Source: Desulfovibrio sp. DV (GTDB lineage: Bacteria; Desulfobacterota; Desulfovibrionia; Desulfovibrionales; Desulfovibrionaceae). Taken from it: a stretch of 64,000 bases of DNA. Shown piece by piece: positions 16,072 through 24,555 of the stretch. The position numbers and the translations under genes are program-made. Position 1 is the stretch's first letter. Every line of letters begins with the position of its first letter. A model generated the notes under the pieces. The model was not told the origin of the DNA. It worked only from the letters and a program-made list of their open reading frames with translations, and did no database searches. The DNA lies in the NCBI RefSeq assembly GCF_001936595.1, contig NZ_MLBG01000009.1, positions 1 through 64,000 of the forward strand. Reading direction: 5' to 3'.

Positions 16072-17839
16072 GAAACCCTCCTTCCGGCCGGTCTACGGGC
16101 AGGAGGATGTTGAAGGTGGTGCCCCGGTCGGGCGTGCTCTTGACCTTGACCTCTCCCCGGTGGGCCTCAATGATCTTTTGCACAATGGCTAAGCCAAGAC
16201 CGGTGCCGGAGGATTTTGTGGTAAAATAGGGGTTAAAGATGTTCGAAAGGCTCTCGGGCGCAATCCCCTTGCCCGAGTCTTCGACCTCGATCCGAATACC
16301 CCCCCGGCCGTCGGCTGACGCCCTGACGGAAAGCGCCCCGCCGCCTTCCATGGCCTGGATGGCGTTGAGGTAGAGGTTGAGCAGCGCCTGGGTGAGGCGA
16401 TCGGGGTCGATGGCGACGAGGGGCAGGCTCTCGTCCCGGTGGAAGGCGACTGTAATCATTTTCCCTTCGGCGTCCTGGCGGACCAGGCGCAGGGAATGCT
16501 CGATGAGACCGCCCACGTCCGTCAACCGCGTCTTCAGGTCCGATGGCCGGGCAAAGTCCAGGAGTTCCGTGATGACGCGGTTCAGCCTGTCCACCTCCTG
16601 GGCCATGACGGCGGCAAGCTCCCGCCCCTGACTACCCTCGGCGCACTGCCCCTCGAAGTATTTGGCGATGCCTTTGATCGAGGAAAGCGGGTTTCTGATC
16701 TCGTGGGCGACGCCGGCGGCCAGGCTGCCTAGGGCGGCGAGCTTTTCCTTGCGGCGTACCTCTTCCTGGAGCCTTCTCACCTCCCCCAGGTCGCGGAAGA
16801 TAAAGAGGTTGCCGAGGTAACTTCCTTCCTCGTTGAGGATCTTCGAGGCGCTTAGGCTCAATGGAAGATTCATTTCTCCGTCAAAGGAACACTCCGTCTC
16901 GTGCTCCATGACAGGTTTTCCCTGGCCGATGACATCCTTGAGGCTGCACCAGACTGCGGGCAGAACATCCTCGGGGAACTTGCCGACAATGTCGGCTGCC
17001 TTAAGCCCCGAAATCCTCTCGGCCGCGCCGTTGACCACGGCCAGCTTGCCATCGCTGTCCGTGGTGATGAGCCCTACGGGAAGGTTACTTACGATCTCCG
17101 AGGCAAAGGCCCTCGTGTCCTTAAGTTGCCGCTTAGAGAAGCGGTAACTTTGCGCCCAAAACAGGGTCATGACGCCGCCCACGCCAAGCAGGAGAAGGAT
17201 GGCGGACAAAATGACTGTGTTGCGCATATCCTCAGCCAGGGCCGCATCAAAGGGTTCGACATCAAACGCGATGAAGATGACCTGCCTTCCGGTCCCTCCC
17301 GAGGAACCCAGCCCGCTCCAGGGGCACGAATCCAGCCACCCCTGTTCCTCGCAAGCATCCGTTGCATTGCGGCTGACCAATGGCTCGAAGGAGCGGTAGA
17401 CCTCAAAGGCCTTCCGCCCATCCGCTAGGTTTGTGATCCGCCATTTTTCCTTCGCCCCGATGGCGAGCGCCTTCATTTCCTCGGGGCCGTGAAGCCTTGA
17501 GCCGATCTTGCCTTTGTCGCTATCGGCCAGGATCAGGCCATCCTCACCCGTTACGGCCAGATAGAAGATACCGGGCTGGTTCGCCATCTCCTCTAGGAGC
17601 ACCTGGAACTGGTCACCCCTCCAGTGCATCCCCATGCCGGTTCGCGCTCCCGACTCAAAGGCCTTGATAAGGGCCGCTCCCTTTTCAAGAAGCGTCTGAG
17701 CGGCGAGGCTTTTCTCTCGATGGGTGTTCCTCATGGCCATGACGACGACGATTCCAACCAAAATAAGAACCGAACCGAGGTAGAGCCAGGGAGGAACGTT
17801 CGCCACGACCTTGCGCCACACCTTTGGTCTTTTTTGCAT
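16055..17839 (-). CDS. zraS: Membrane sensor histidine kinase, ZraS-like
   Basis: 594 residues. A first transmembrane helix (about 18-38), a periplasmic sensor domain of about 170 residues and a second helix (about 215-235) are followed by a PAS domain, the dimerisation box GVAHEIRNPL with H379, and an ATPase domain with DSGKGI and GTGLGLAI. The periplasmic part holds two Cys within DACEEQGWLDSC, possibly a metal site or disulfide. The ATG at 17839 has AGAGG 5 bases before it; a GTG two codons earlier is possible. It lies divergent from the small-protein module that its partner regulator probably controls. Confidence 0.92.
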   Translation of the reverse strand: MQKRPKVWRKVVANVPPWLYLGSVLILVGIVVVMAMRNTHREKSLAAQTLLEKGAALIKAFESGARTGMGMHWRGDQFQVLLEEMANQPGIFYLAVTGEDGLILADSDKGKIGSRLHGPEEMKALAIGAKEKWRITNLADGRKAFEVYRSFEPLVSRNATDACEEQGWLDSCPWSGLGSSGGTGRQVIFIAFDVEPFDAALAEDMRNTVILSAILLLLGVGGVMTLFWAQSYRFSKRQLKDTRAFASEIVSNLPVGLITTDSDGKLAVVNGAAERISGLKAADIVGKFPEDVLPAVWCSLKDVIGQGKPVMEHETECSFDGEMNLPLSLSASKILNEEGSYLGNLFIFRDLGEVRRLQEEVRRKEKLAALGSLAAGVAHEIRNPLSSIKGIAKYFEGQCAEGSQGRELAAVMAQEVDRLNRVITELLDFARPSDLKTRLTDVGGLIEHSLRLVRQDAEGKMITVAFHRDESLPLVAIDPDRLTQALLNLYLNAIQAMEGGGALSVRASADGRGGIRIEVEDSGKGIAPESLSNIFNPYFTTKSSGTGLGLAIVQKIIEAHRGEVKVKSTPDRGTTFNILLPVDRPEGGFHDRKA

Positions 17840-17902
17840 AGTCACCTCTCTCCAAACAAACCGGCCAATAGCCGTCGGCTAGAAAAATATGAAGCTTTCC
17901 GA

Positions 17903-17950
17903 GTAAAAAGTAAACGGACAGAGAGAAGAGATGCGAGTGAATTTTACTCG
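17903..17950 (+). promoter_or_regulatory. ZraR-type upstream activator sites
   Basis: Site 1 is GTAAAAAGTAAAC (17903-17915). Site 2 is the inverted repeat CGAGT-N7-ACTCG (17934-17950). Site 2 resembles the E. coli ZraR site (GAGT...ACTC). Its centre lies 95 bases before the -24 element at 18037, a normal distance for a sigma-54 enhancer. The same two sites with the same spacing occur at the promoter near 35.5 kb. Confidence 0.75.
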
Positions 17951-18035
17951 TATCTGCATCACGCCAGTCAGCACTTCCTGACATAATCAAAATATAATCA
18001 TTTAATTTCAGCATATTATATAAATCTAAGCGCTT

Positions 18036-18051
18036 TGGCACGTCACTTGCT
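18036..18051 (+). promoter_or_regulatory. Sigma-54 promoter of the small secreted protein module
   Basis: TGGCAC (18036-18041), five bases, then TTGCT (18047-18051) match the -24/-12 consensus TGGCAC-N5-TTGCW exactly. The predicted start of transcription is about 18062, some 55 bases before the SHOCT gene. Confidence 0.88.
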
Positions 18052-18116
18052 TTAAGGGAATCAACCGAGGCGTTTTGAAAGATGACAACATCCCACGCCA
18101 AGCCAGGAGGTCGTCC

Positions 18117-18362
18117 ATGATGTGGGACTGCGGATTCCCCCTCTTCTCTCCCTGGATGGGGGGCATCACCTTCTGGGGACTGGGAGCGATTCTGTTGCTG
18201 ACCGCGCTCTTGGGTTTTTTCCTCTTCGGCTCAAGGAGAGCCGACAAAACCCGCACCGCCGACCGGGAAGATTCCCTGGGAATCATCAAGATGCGGCTGG
18301 CAAGGGGGGAATTGAGCCAAGAGGATTACCAGGAAATAAAGAAGGTCTTGGAACAGGCGTAA
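18117..18362 (+). CDS. SHOCT-domain membrane protein
   Basis: 81 residues. A Trp-rich start (MMWDCGFPLFSPW) leads into one transmembrane helix (about 13-36), a basic linker, and a C-terminal SHOCT motif (SLGIIKMRLARGELSQEDYQEIKKVL), a short helical domain often found at the end of membrane proteins. AGGAGG lies 6 bases before the ATG at 18117; a second ATG follows directly. It is the first gene after the sigma-54 promoter. A broken paralogue with the same leader lies at 35163-35411 behind the second such promoter. The role within the stress regulon is not known. Confidence 0.82.
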   Translation: MMWDCGFPLFSPWMGGITFWGLGAILLLTALLGFFLFGSRRADKTRTADREDSLGIIKMRLARGELSQEDYQEIKKVLEQA

Positions 18363-18404
18363 AATAACGGGCTTAAGCCCACAAAAGCAACCGAGGAGTC
18401 CACC

Positions 18405-18734
18405 ATGTTCAAGCAAATCACGTGTCGTCTGTCCGTCGGCCTGGCTGCCGCGCTCGTCGTCGGCTCCTTGACCCTTATCGGTGCCGACACCGCCCGCGCC
18501 CAGGGCACCAACCCGAACCAGGCCGCGAACCAGACAAACACTTCGGCCGTTTATGGCCAGCCTGGCTATTACGGCAACGGCTATGGCTCCCCCTGCCCCT
18601 GGATGACCGGTGCCGGGTACGTCCAGTCTGGCCAGCCGGGCTACCGGCAGGCGGCACCTGGCTATGCCAACGCCCCCGGGCGCTATTACGGGAATCGGTA
18701 TCCCGGCCGCTCTTACGGCTACCCCTGTTGGTAA
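18405..18734 (+). CDS. Small secreted Tyr/Gly/Pro-rich protein
   Basis: 109 residues with a good signal peptide (cleavage near ADTARA-Q). The mature part is low in complexity, with repeated GY and PGY units (QPGYYGNGYG, QPGYRQAAPGY, NRYPGRSYGYPCW) and two Cys. GAGGAG lies 6 bases before the ATG. It sits second in the sigma-54 module that ends with zraP. Such proteins can form hydrated or adhesive envelope material, or bind metal through Tyr and Cys, but no family was recognised and no function is claimed. Confidence 0.75.
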   Translation: MFKQITCRLSVGLAAALVVGSLTLIGADTARAQGTNPNQAANQTNTSAVYGQPGYYGNGYGSPCPWMTGAGYVQSGQPGYRQAAPGYANAPGRYYGNRYPGRSYGYPCW

Positions 18735-18817
18735 CAACCCTAGCGTCGGCGCGGCTGACCTGACATGCCGACCTGTTTCACCAACGCCAACAACAATCAA
18801 ATATGGGGAGTAACATC

Positions 18818-19090
18818 ATGAGAATTCTGAAGAAGACCTCGATCCTTGCGGTCTCGGCCGTGCTCGGCCTCACCCTGCTGGCCGGGATCAGCGCCCAGGC
18901 CCAGACCACCAACCAGGGCATGCCCACGGGGCAAACGGCGCAGGCGACGCAACCGAACACGTACACCTCCGGGGGGGCTTGGGGCAACATGATGGGCTGG
19001 ACGCCCCCGACGACCAGCGCCACCCCGGCCACCGGCTACGGCTCGTCCTACGGCTACGGCGACGGTTGGGGCTGCTGGGGCTGGTGGTAG
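18818..19090 (+). CDS. Small secreted Gly/Trp-rich protein
   Basis: 90 residues with a signal peptide (MRILKKTSIL to GISAQAQ). The mature part is Thr/Gln/Gly-rich and ends GSSYGYGDGWGCWGWW, a tail dense in aromatics with one Cys. GGGAG is 7 bases before the ATG at 18818; an earlier in-frame ATG at 18803 would swallow that site. It resembles its upstream neighbour in make-up but not in alignable sequence. It is part of the same sigma-54 transcription unit. Function unknown. Confidence 0.72.
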   Translation: MRILKKTSILAVSAVLGLTLLAGISAQAQTTNQGMPTGQTAQATQPNTYTSGGAWGNMMGWTPPTTSATPATGYGSSYGYGDGWGCWGWW

Positions 19091-19120
19091 GAGCCTAAAC
19101 CCTGTCCTTGAGGAGGCAAC

Positions 19121-19291
19121 ATGACCAAGATGGTACTGGCTCTTCTGGTCTTGCTGCTCGTGGCCGCCTGCGCCCCGTACCCCGGCCCAGGAGGGTATGC
19201 CGGCTGGAATTGCGGGGGCGGTTATTGGGGACCGTCACCAGCGAGCATGAACACGAATCAATACGCCGGCCCTATGGGGTACTGGCGGTAA
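19121..19291 (+). CDS. Tiny Gly/Tyr-rich lipoprotein
   Basis: 56 residues. The hydrophobic start MTKMVLALLVLLLVAAC is a lipoprotein signal with lipobox LVAAC, followed by a short Gly/Pro/Tyr/Trp-rich body (PYPGPGGYAG, GGGYWGPSP, GPMGYWR). AGGAGG lies 4 bases before the ATG. Spacing and direction match the neighbours, so it is the fourth gene of the sigma-54 module. It is probably anchored in the inner or outer membrane facing the periplasm. No known family. Confidence 0.72.
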   Translation: MTKMVLALLVLLLVAACAPYPGPGGYAGWNCGGGYWGPSPASMNTNQYAGPMGYWR

Positions 19292-19322
19292 CGAATCAAC
19301 CTAAAATCAAGGAGACACAGTG

Positions 19323-19808
19323 ATGAAGACTAAGCGTTCGTTCACGGCAAGGCACTCTATGGTCGCCGCCCTCGCTCTGGTGGCCTTTCTCGGCCTGAGC
19401 GGTCTGGCCAATGCCCAGATGATGGGTTCCGGCATGATGGGCGGGCAAGGCATGATGCATGGCAACATGATGACGGGCTTGAGCCCGGAAAAGCAAGCGG
19501 CCGTTCAGAAGATCTACGCCGATTTCAATGCGGCCACGGCCTCCCTGCAGCAGCAATTCACCTCCAAGCAGTACGAACTGGATGCGCAACTCTACAGCGC
19601 CACGCCGGACGACAAGAAGGTCCTGACCCTGACCAAGGAGGTCTCCGACCTTCGCGCCAAGCTCTTCGAGGCCCAGGTAAACCTCCAGAGTCGACTGACC
19701 AAGGAAGGCGTCCCCTCCAGCAATATGGGCGGTATGGGCATGGGTGGCATGGGCTGCTGCGGCATGATGGGTGGCGGCATGGGCATGCACCACGGCATGG
19801 GGTACTAA
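19323..19808 (+). CDS. zraP: ZraP-like periplasmic zinc/stress chaperone
   Basis: About 161 residues. The signal peptide ends near GLANA. A Met-rich stretch (MMGSGMMGGQGMMHGNMM) is followed by the helical CpxP/ZraP core (LSPEKQAAVQKIYADFNAATASLQQQ, DDKKVLTLTKEVSDLRAKLFEAQV) and a Met/His/Cys/Gly-rich tail that should bind metal. In other bacteria ZraP is an octameric zinc-binding periplasmic chaperone that feeds back on ZraSR. GGAG at 19311 serves either GTG 19320 or ATG 19323. It is the last gene of the module, followed by a terminator. A fragment of a second copy lies at 34979-35159. Confidence 0.9.
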   Translation: MKTKRSFTARHSMVAALALVAFLGLSGLANAQMMGSGMMGGQGMMHGNMMTGLSPEKQAAVQKIYADFNAATASLQQQFTSKQYELDAQLYSATPDDKKVLTLTKEVSDLRAKLFEAQVNLQSRLTKEGVPSSNMGGMGMGGMGCCGMMGGGMGMHHGMGY

Positions 19809-19830
19809 GCCAAACAGCCTGATGCTGCAT

Positions 19831-19856
19831 GGGGCGGAGCAAGAAAGCTCCGCCCC
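19831..19856 (+). terminator. Terminator-like hairpin after zraP
   Basis: A perfect 10-bp GC-rich stem (19831-19840 with 19847-19856, loop AAGAAA) lies 22 bases past the zraP stop. The T-run behind it is weak. A related hairpin follows the zraP remnant at 34932-34955. Confidence 0.7.
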
Positions 19857-20009
19857 ATAATGTTCATATCGCCTCTTCCTATCTGTCGGGTTCGATGCCG
19901 TAACCAACTTCCATACTCAGGAACAGGAAGTAAGCCACGCTGCCCCACCAAAGGTCGATGCCCTTTAGCCTAGTAGCTTTCAACGAGCAGTTGCCTCAAG
20001 AGGGTGACC

Positions 20010-20270
20010 ATGGGCTACCGCCGTCACAGTTACAGTAGGCACAAGATCAAGTATCACTTTATGGGGGCAACAATATCTTGCCGTAAGATTCTTCAGGACT
20101 ATTTGGCCTTGCGAGTCCACGAACTTGTGCGAAAAACTTGCAAGCTACCAAGTATTCTAATATTATGGCAAGTTGTAAACAAATACCATATTTAGCTTTT
20201 GATACCCGCTCCGCCTAAACTCTCACCCTTTGAGACCATGCCCTGCTTTAAGCACAAAACGTTCGTCATA
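20010..20270 (+). pseudogene. IS200/IS605-family TnpA remnant
   Basis: Beginning at the ATG at 20010, MGYRRHSYSRHKIKYHF matches the N-terminus of IS200-type Y1 transposases. The next pieces (LALRVHELVRKTCKLPSILILW, then APPKLSPFE in a shifted frame) match later parts of the same family, but stops and frameshifts interrupt it and the catalytic Tyr helix is not found. It is a dead fragment in an AT-rich stretch. Confidence 0.6.
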
Positions 20271-20271
20271 G

Positions 20272-20487
20272 TATTTTAGATCTTACGCTGGCGAACAAGA
20301 ATCACTGCAGATAATATTCCCTGGTGAATTGGCGCTTCCGCGCGAGCTGCCTAGCTTAACAAAGGAATACCTGGAACTTTATTCTGAGCATGGCCACAAT
20401 GAATGCTTCAATGTTGAACAACCAGCTGTGACTTTGCCTGTTCGCAGCCGATATCTTGACAAACGCATTACAACTAATTTTCTTTAG
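20272..20487 (+). other. Open fragment without start, unrecognised
   Basis: A stop-free frame of about 70 codons without a plausible start (reading ...AGEQESLQIIFPGELALP...RSRYLDKRITTNFL). Base composition is that of the surrounding decayed region. It is probably the 3' end of a gene cut off by rearrangement; no family was recognised. Confidence 0.3.
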
Positions 20488-20577
20488 CTGAAAAGTGTTA
20501 AGTCTATGAATTTAGCCCAACGCGAACTACCCATGATGTTCCTTAATCACAGCCAAGCAATACAATAGGAGTCATCA

Positions 20578-21442
20578 ATGCTAGTAATGATTGGCGCATT
20601 TATCGTTATAGGCTGCCTATTAGCCGGATTTTTGCTAGAGAACGGAAATTTTGGTATAATAATTTCAGCTGCACCTGCAGAACTACTCATGATTGTTGGT
20701 GGTGCATTCGGCGCTCTGGTCATCAGTTGTCCAAAAAAATATTGAAAATTACATTCAAGGGCTCACTTTCTGTATTTGGCAGCATGAAGACCACCAAGGC
20801 CTATTACACAGAGCTATTGGTCACTCTTTCAGGATTGTACATGAAGATTCGTCGCGAAGGGTTAGTAGCCATTGAAAAGGATGTTGAAAGACCTGCAGAA
20901 AGCCTTATTTTCGGCAACTTCGCAAAGAACAAAAAAATCATGAGGTAATGACATTTATCTGCGACACGATGCGGATTTTTGCCACAGTCAACGTTGAGGC
21001 ACATGAATTTGAGGCCGTCATGGACGCCGATATCGAGGCCACCGTGCATGAGGCCCTAGTGCCGGCCCACAGCGTTGCCAAGGTAGCCGATGCTTTGCCA
21101 GGCCTTGGCATTGTGGTCTGTGTATTGGGCGTTGTCCTTACCATGTCAAAAATTAACGAACCGCCGGCAGTTCTCGGCCACAGCATTGGCGCGGCACTAG
21201 TCGGCACGTTTATGGGGGTTTTGCTGGCCTATGGCTTTGTTGGCCCTGTTGCCACCAATATTGAACATCGTGCCAAAGAAATAGAAGCTGTTTTACTGGT
21301 TGCCAAAGCGTCGCTGACCGCTTTTGTGGGTGGCACCCCACCCCCCATGGCCCTGGAAGCCGGCAGGCGGGCTGTCCCCCCTGACGAACGTCCTACGTTC
21401 GTGGAACTCGAAGAAGCCATAAAGGCTGCCAAGGGCAAGTAA
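20578..21442 (+). pseudogene. motA: motA-like flagellar stator gene split by two A7 frameshifts
   Basis: Three consecutive frames together give a near-complete MotA: MLVMIGAFIVIGCLLAGFLL at 20578, then KTTKAYYTELLVTLSGLYMKIRREGLVAIE, then FICDTMRIFATVNVEAHEFEAVMDADIE up to FVELEEAIKAAKGK. Each switch is a -1 step at a run of seven A (about 20731-20738 and 20931-20937). The gene is either inactive, rescued by slippage, or misread in homopolymers. It is AT-richer than its neighbours and no motB follows, which is unusual because the two are normally paired. Confidence 0.8.
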
Positions 21443-21703
21443 AACGTACTCTTCGCACCTACCGTTATGAAGTTCCCCTCCTTGGGTAGCCAACGCCGAC
21501 AGGCTAAAAGGGGACGAAAGGGAACTGAGCAACCTTATGCATGCATTGCTGATCCTAGACCTGGGAGACAGCGGTTTTGCGCCCCTCAATAACTCGACCT
21601 TGTTAGTATGATTTTCGTTGACTCAAGAAGACTCCTCGGGTATTGGCCAAACCCAGCGCAGTGATGATGGCTTTCAATATCAATTGATGCGAAGGGGTTT
21701 GTG

Positions 21704-21946
21704 ATGACAGGACATCTTTGTCTGCGGCGTATGCCGCTTAAGGGGAAAGGGCGCATCGTATCGGTTGCAGCCGAAGGCGAGCTGGGGCGCAGGATTCGGG
21801 ATATGGGCTTGGTTCCCGGCGTTGAGGTCGAACTGACGGGCAGGGCACCGCTCAAGGATCCGGTTGCTCTCAGGCTCAGGGATTTTACGCTCACCTTGCG
21901 AAACAACGAGGCCGACTACATTACGGTCGAGATGGGAGGTATATAA
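21704..21946 (+). CDS. feoA: FeoA, cytosolic partner of the Fe(II) transporter
   Basis: 80 residues with the small SH3-like FeoA fold: LKGKGRIVSVAAEGELGRRIRDMGLVPGVEVEL and the C-terminal LRNNEADYITVEM. It supports FeoB-driven uptake of ferrous iron. The ATG at 21704 follows AAGGGG; a GTG one codon earlier is also possible. One base separates its stop from the feoB start, so both are translated together. No Fur or FeoC-type regulator site was recognised upstream. Confidence 0.92.
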   Translation: MTGHLCLRRMPLKGKGRIVSVAAEGELGRRIRDMGLVPGVEVELTGRAPLKDPVALRLRDFTLTLRNNEADYITVEMGGI

Positions 21947-21947
21947 C

Positions 21948-24137
21948 ATGCGACAGATTGCCATCGCCTTGGCTGGCAACCCAAACTCCGGAAAGACCAC
22001 GATGTTCAACGCCCTTACCGGTGCGCGTCAACGCGTTGGAAACTATCCTGGGATTACCGTGGAGAAGAAGGAAGGAGTCTTGGAAATTGAGGATGGTAAG
22101 TCGGTGCGTGTCATTGACTTGCCAGGTACGTATTCCCTGACTGCCTATTCGCAAGAAGAACTGGTCGCGCGCAATTTCATCGTGGACCAACGGCCGAACG
22201 TGGTCGTGGATATCATCAACACTGGGGCGCTTGAGCGCAACCTCTATCTCGCCGTCCAGTTTATGGAACTGGGAGTCCCGGTCATCCTCGCGCTCAACAT
22301 GATCGATGAAGTGCGCAAAAGAAACATCACAATCGACAGTGCGCGTCTGGCCAAGCTCATGAACGTGCCGGTCATCGAAACCGTGGCCAGAACCGGCGCG
22401 GGGAAAAAGGAACTCCTCGGGAAAGCGGTCGCAGTGGCGGAAAAACAGCGTGAGTGGCGTCCGCTGGCCCTCTCCTACGGCCCCGTCCTTGATCCCGCCC
22501 TGGAGGAAATGAGCGCCCTGATCGAACGAGAAGCCCTGCTGACGGATCGTTACCCGGCCAGATGGGTCGCGCTTAAGTACCTTGAGGGGGATGAGGAAGT
22601 CCAACGTCTGGGGCGTTCGGCGAGCCCGGCCGCTTCCAAGCTCGAAGAGCTGGCGGCCAGGGTGACCGGACACTGTAAAACAATGCTGAATACCTACCCC
22701 GAGGCGGTCATCACCGACCATCGTTACCAGTATATCACGTCAGCATTGAACAATGGTGTTGTCACGCGGGAAAAGGCGAACGAAGGAATTCAGGCTTCTG
22801 ACCGTCTGGATCGTGTGCTTACCCATCCCTATGTCGGTCCGCCGCTCATGGCCCTCATCCTGTACACTGTCTACAAGATAACCTTTGGGCTGGGGAAAAC
22901 ACCCTTGACCTGGGTTCAGGATGGCTTTGACGCCCTGGGACAATTCGCGGGGGCGGTGATCCCGGAAGGGCTTCTCAAGTCCCTGGTTGTTTCCGGCGTG
23001 ATCCATGGTGTGGGCGGCATCATGGTCTTTGTGCCACTCATCATGATAATGTTCTTCCTCCTTTCTTTTTTGGAAGATTCAGGCTACATGGCAAGAATGG
23101 CCTATATGCTCGACCGGGTACTCCGCATATTCGGCCTGCACGGCAGTTCGGTCATGCCCTACGTTGTTTCCGGTGGAATCGCCGGGGGATGCGCCGTGCC
23201 TGGCATTATGTCCACCCGCACGCTTCGGAGCCCCAAGGAGAAACTCGCCACCATCCTCACTTCCACGCTCATGGCCTGCGGGGCCAAGCTCCCTGTCTTC
23301 ATCCTGCTCGTTGCGGCGTTTTTCCCCGATGATTCGGCCATGGCCATGTTCCTTATCACCATGCTCGGCTGGATCATGGCCCTCCTCGTGGCCAAAGCAC
23401 TGCGTTCAACGATCATAAAAGGACCGGCCACCCCTTTCGTGATGGAGCTTCCCCCGTATCGGATACCCACACTGCGCAGCATGTGCATTCACACCTGGGA
23501 AAAAACCTCGCAATACCTGCGCAAGGCTGGCACCATCATCCTGGCCATCTCAATCCTTCTCTGGGCGGCAATGACCTTCCCGACGCTGCCGGGCGAAACG
23601 CTTCAGGGATTTGAAGCCGACAAGGCGGCGATTGAGGAACGAATTGCTTCGCACAAGGCGGGCAGCGACAGCGAATCGGGGGAAATCAAGGCCCTTGAGG
23701 AGAAGGCGACGGGCATCGAGAACGAGCAGGCTCAGGCGGCGTTGCGGCATTCCCTGGCCGGCCGGTTCGGCATCGCTCTTGAGCCTGTTTCCAAGCTCGC
23801 GGGCTTTGACTGGCGCACGAACATTGCCCTTATCGGCGGTTTCGCGGCGAAAGAGGTCGTGGTGGCCACCCTTGGCACGGCCTATTCCCTGGGCGAGGTG
23901 AAGTCCGACGAACCGGAACCCCTGTCAGAGAAGCTTGCCTCAGACCCGGCTTGGTCGCCGCTGGTGGCCGCGAGCCTGATCGTCTTCGTCCTCCTGTACT
24001 CGCCGTGCTTGGTTTCCGTTGTGACCATGGCCCGGGAGACCTCCTGGAAGTGGGCGGCCTTTGCCATGACTTTCGATACGGTCATGGCTTTTGGATTGGC
24101 GGTCGCCGTGTTTCAGGTTGGAAAGACTTTCTTGTAG
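21948..24137 (+). CDS. feoB: FeoB ferrous iron transporter
   Basis: 729 residues. An N-terminal G domain carries G1 GNPNSGKTT, G3 DLPGTYS and G4 NMIDE, followed by a helical GDI-like part and the membrane domain with two Gate repeats (GGIAGGCAVPGIMSTRT and the later AAKEVVVATLGT region). The ATG at 21948 has GGGAGG 8 bases upstream. It imports Fe(II) across the inner membrane. A Cys-rich small membrane protein follows. Iron uptake as cargo fits a haem- and FeS-dependent sulfate reducer. Confidence 0.95.
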   Translation: MRQIAIALAGNPNSGKTTMFNALTGARQRVGNYPGITVEKKEGVLEIEDGKSVRVIDLPGTYSLTAYSQEELVARNFIVDQRPNVVVDIINTGALERNLYLAVQFMELGVPVILALNMIDEVRKRNITIDSARLAKLMNVPVIETVARTGAGKKELLGKAVAVAEKQREWRPLALSYGPVLDPALEEMSALIEREALLTDRYPARWVALKYLEGDEEVQRLGRSASPAASKLEELAARVTGHCKTMLNTYPEAVITDHRYQYITSALNNGVVTREKANEGIQASDRLDRVLTHPYVGPPLMALILYTVYKITFGLGKTPLTWVQDGFDALGQFAGAVIPEGLLKSLVVSGVIHGVGGIMVFVPLIMIMFFLLSFLEDSGYMARMAYMLDRVLRIFGLHGSSVMPYVVSGGIAGGCAVPGIMSTRTLRSPKEKLATILTSTLMACGAKLPVFILLVAAFFPDDSAMAMFLITMLGWIMALLVAKALRSTIIKGPATPFVMELPPYRIPTLRSMCIHTWEKTSQYLRKAGTIILAISILLWAAMTFPTLPGETLQGFEADKAAIEERIASHKAGSDSESGEIKALEEKATGIENEQAQAALRHSLAGRFGIALEPVSKLAGFDWRTNIALIGGFAAKEVVVATLGTAYSLGEVKSDEPEPLSEKLASDPAWSPLVAASLIVFVLLYSPCLVSVVTMARETSWKWAAFAMTFDTVMAFGLAVAVFQVGKTFL

Positions 24138-24146
24138 AAGGAAGGG

Positions 24147-24305
24147 ATGGGAATGCTTGAGTATTTCATCGTGACGGTTATCATCGTCTGGTCGCTGTAC
24201 ATGGTTTACAGACGCATCGCTTCTAGGCGGGGGTGTTGCAGCGATAGTTGCCTCTGCGACAGCATCGGGAAGCGCCGGCACCAAAAAGTCATGCTGAAAC
24301 GCTGA
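24147..24305 (+). CDS. FeoB-associated Cys-rich small membrane protein
   Basis: 52 residues, starting 9 bases after feoB with GAAGG just ahead. One N-terminal transmembrane helix (EYFIVTVIIVWSLYMVYRRI) is followed by a Cys cluster GCCSDSCLC in the cytosolic tail. Small proteins of this build commonly follow feoB and may serve in place of FeoC, perhaps sensing iron or redox state. Confidence 0.78.
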   Translation: MGMLEYFIVTVIIVWSLYMVYRRIASRRGCCSDSCLCDSIGKRRHQKVMLKR

Positions 24306-24361
24306 ATCTGCTCAATGGGGGGAGGCTTGGACGGCTGCCTCATTTGGCAAAGCAAGCAAGG

Positions 24362-24555
24362 AGGGGGTTGCGGCTGGATAAATTAGAACTCCGTATCAAC
24401 GACATGGATTGCGCCGAAGAGGCCGCTATCCTCAAGCGCGTCCTGCTGCCCCTTGTGGCCAGGAATCACGACTAGGCTTTGATTTTCTACAGCGCAAGCA
24501 GAGCCTGGACCTGTCCGGTGTGTCCGTCAGCGCGCAGCAGGTCGTCGATGGCATC
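24362..24555 (+). pseudogene. HMA domain fragment of a heavy-metal P-type ATPase
   Basis: DKLELRINDMDCAEEAAILKRVLLPLV matches the N-terminal HMA domain of ZntA/CadA-type pumps (metal motif MDCAEE). A one-base loss after RNHD shifts the frame; the next frame continues LGFDFLQRK..LDLSGVSVSAQQVVDGI, which also belongs to that domain. The text then runs straight into an unrelated M23 peptidase fragment, so the pump gene was cut at the GI end of the domain. No ATPase body remains. Confidence 0.65.

Noticed and set aside
20004-20195. Intact small gene of 63 residues
   Set aside because: It is the N-terminal piece of a broken IS200 TnpA; the rest continues in other frames with stops.
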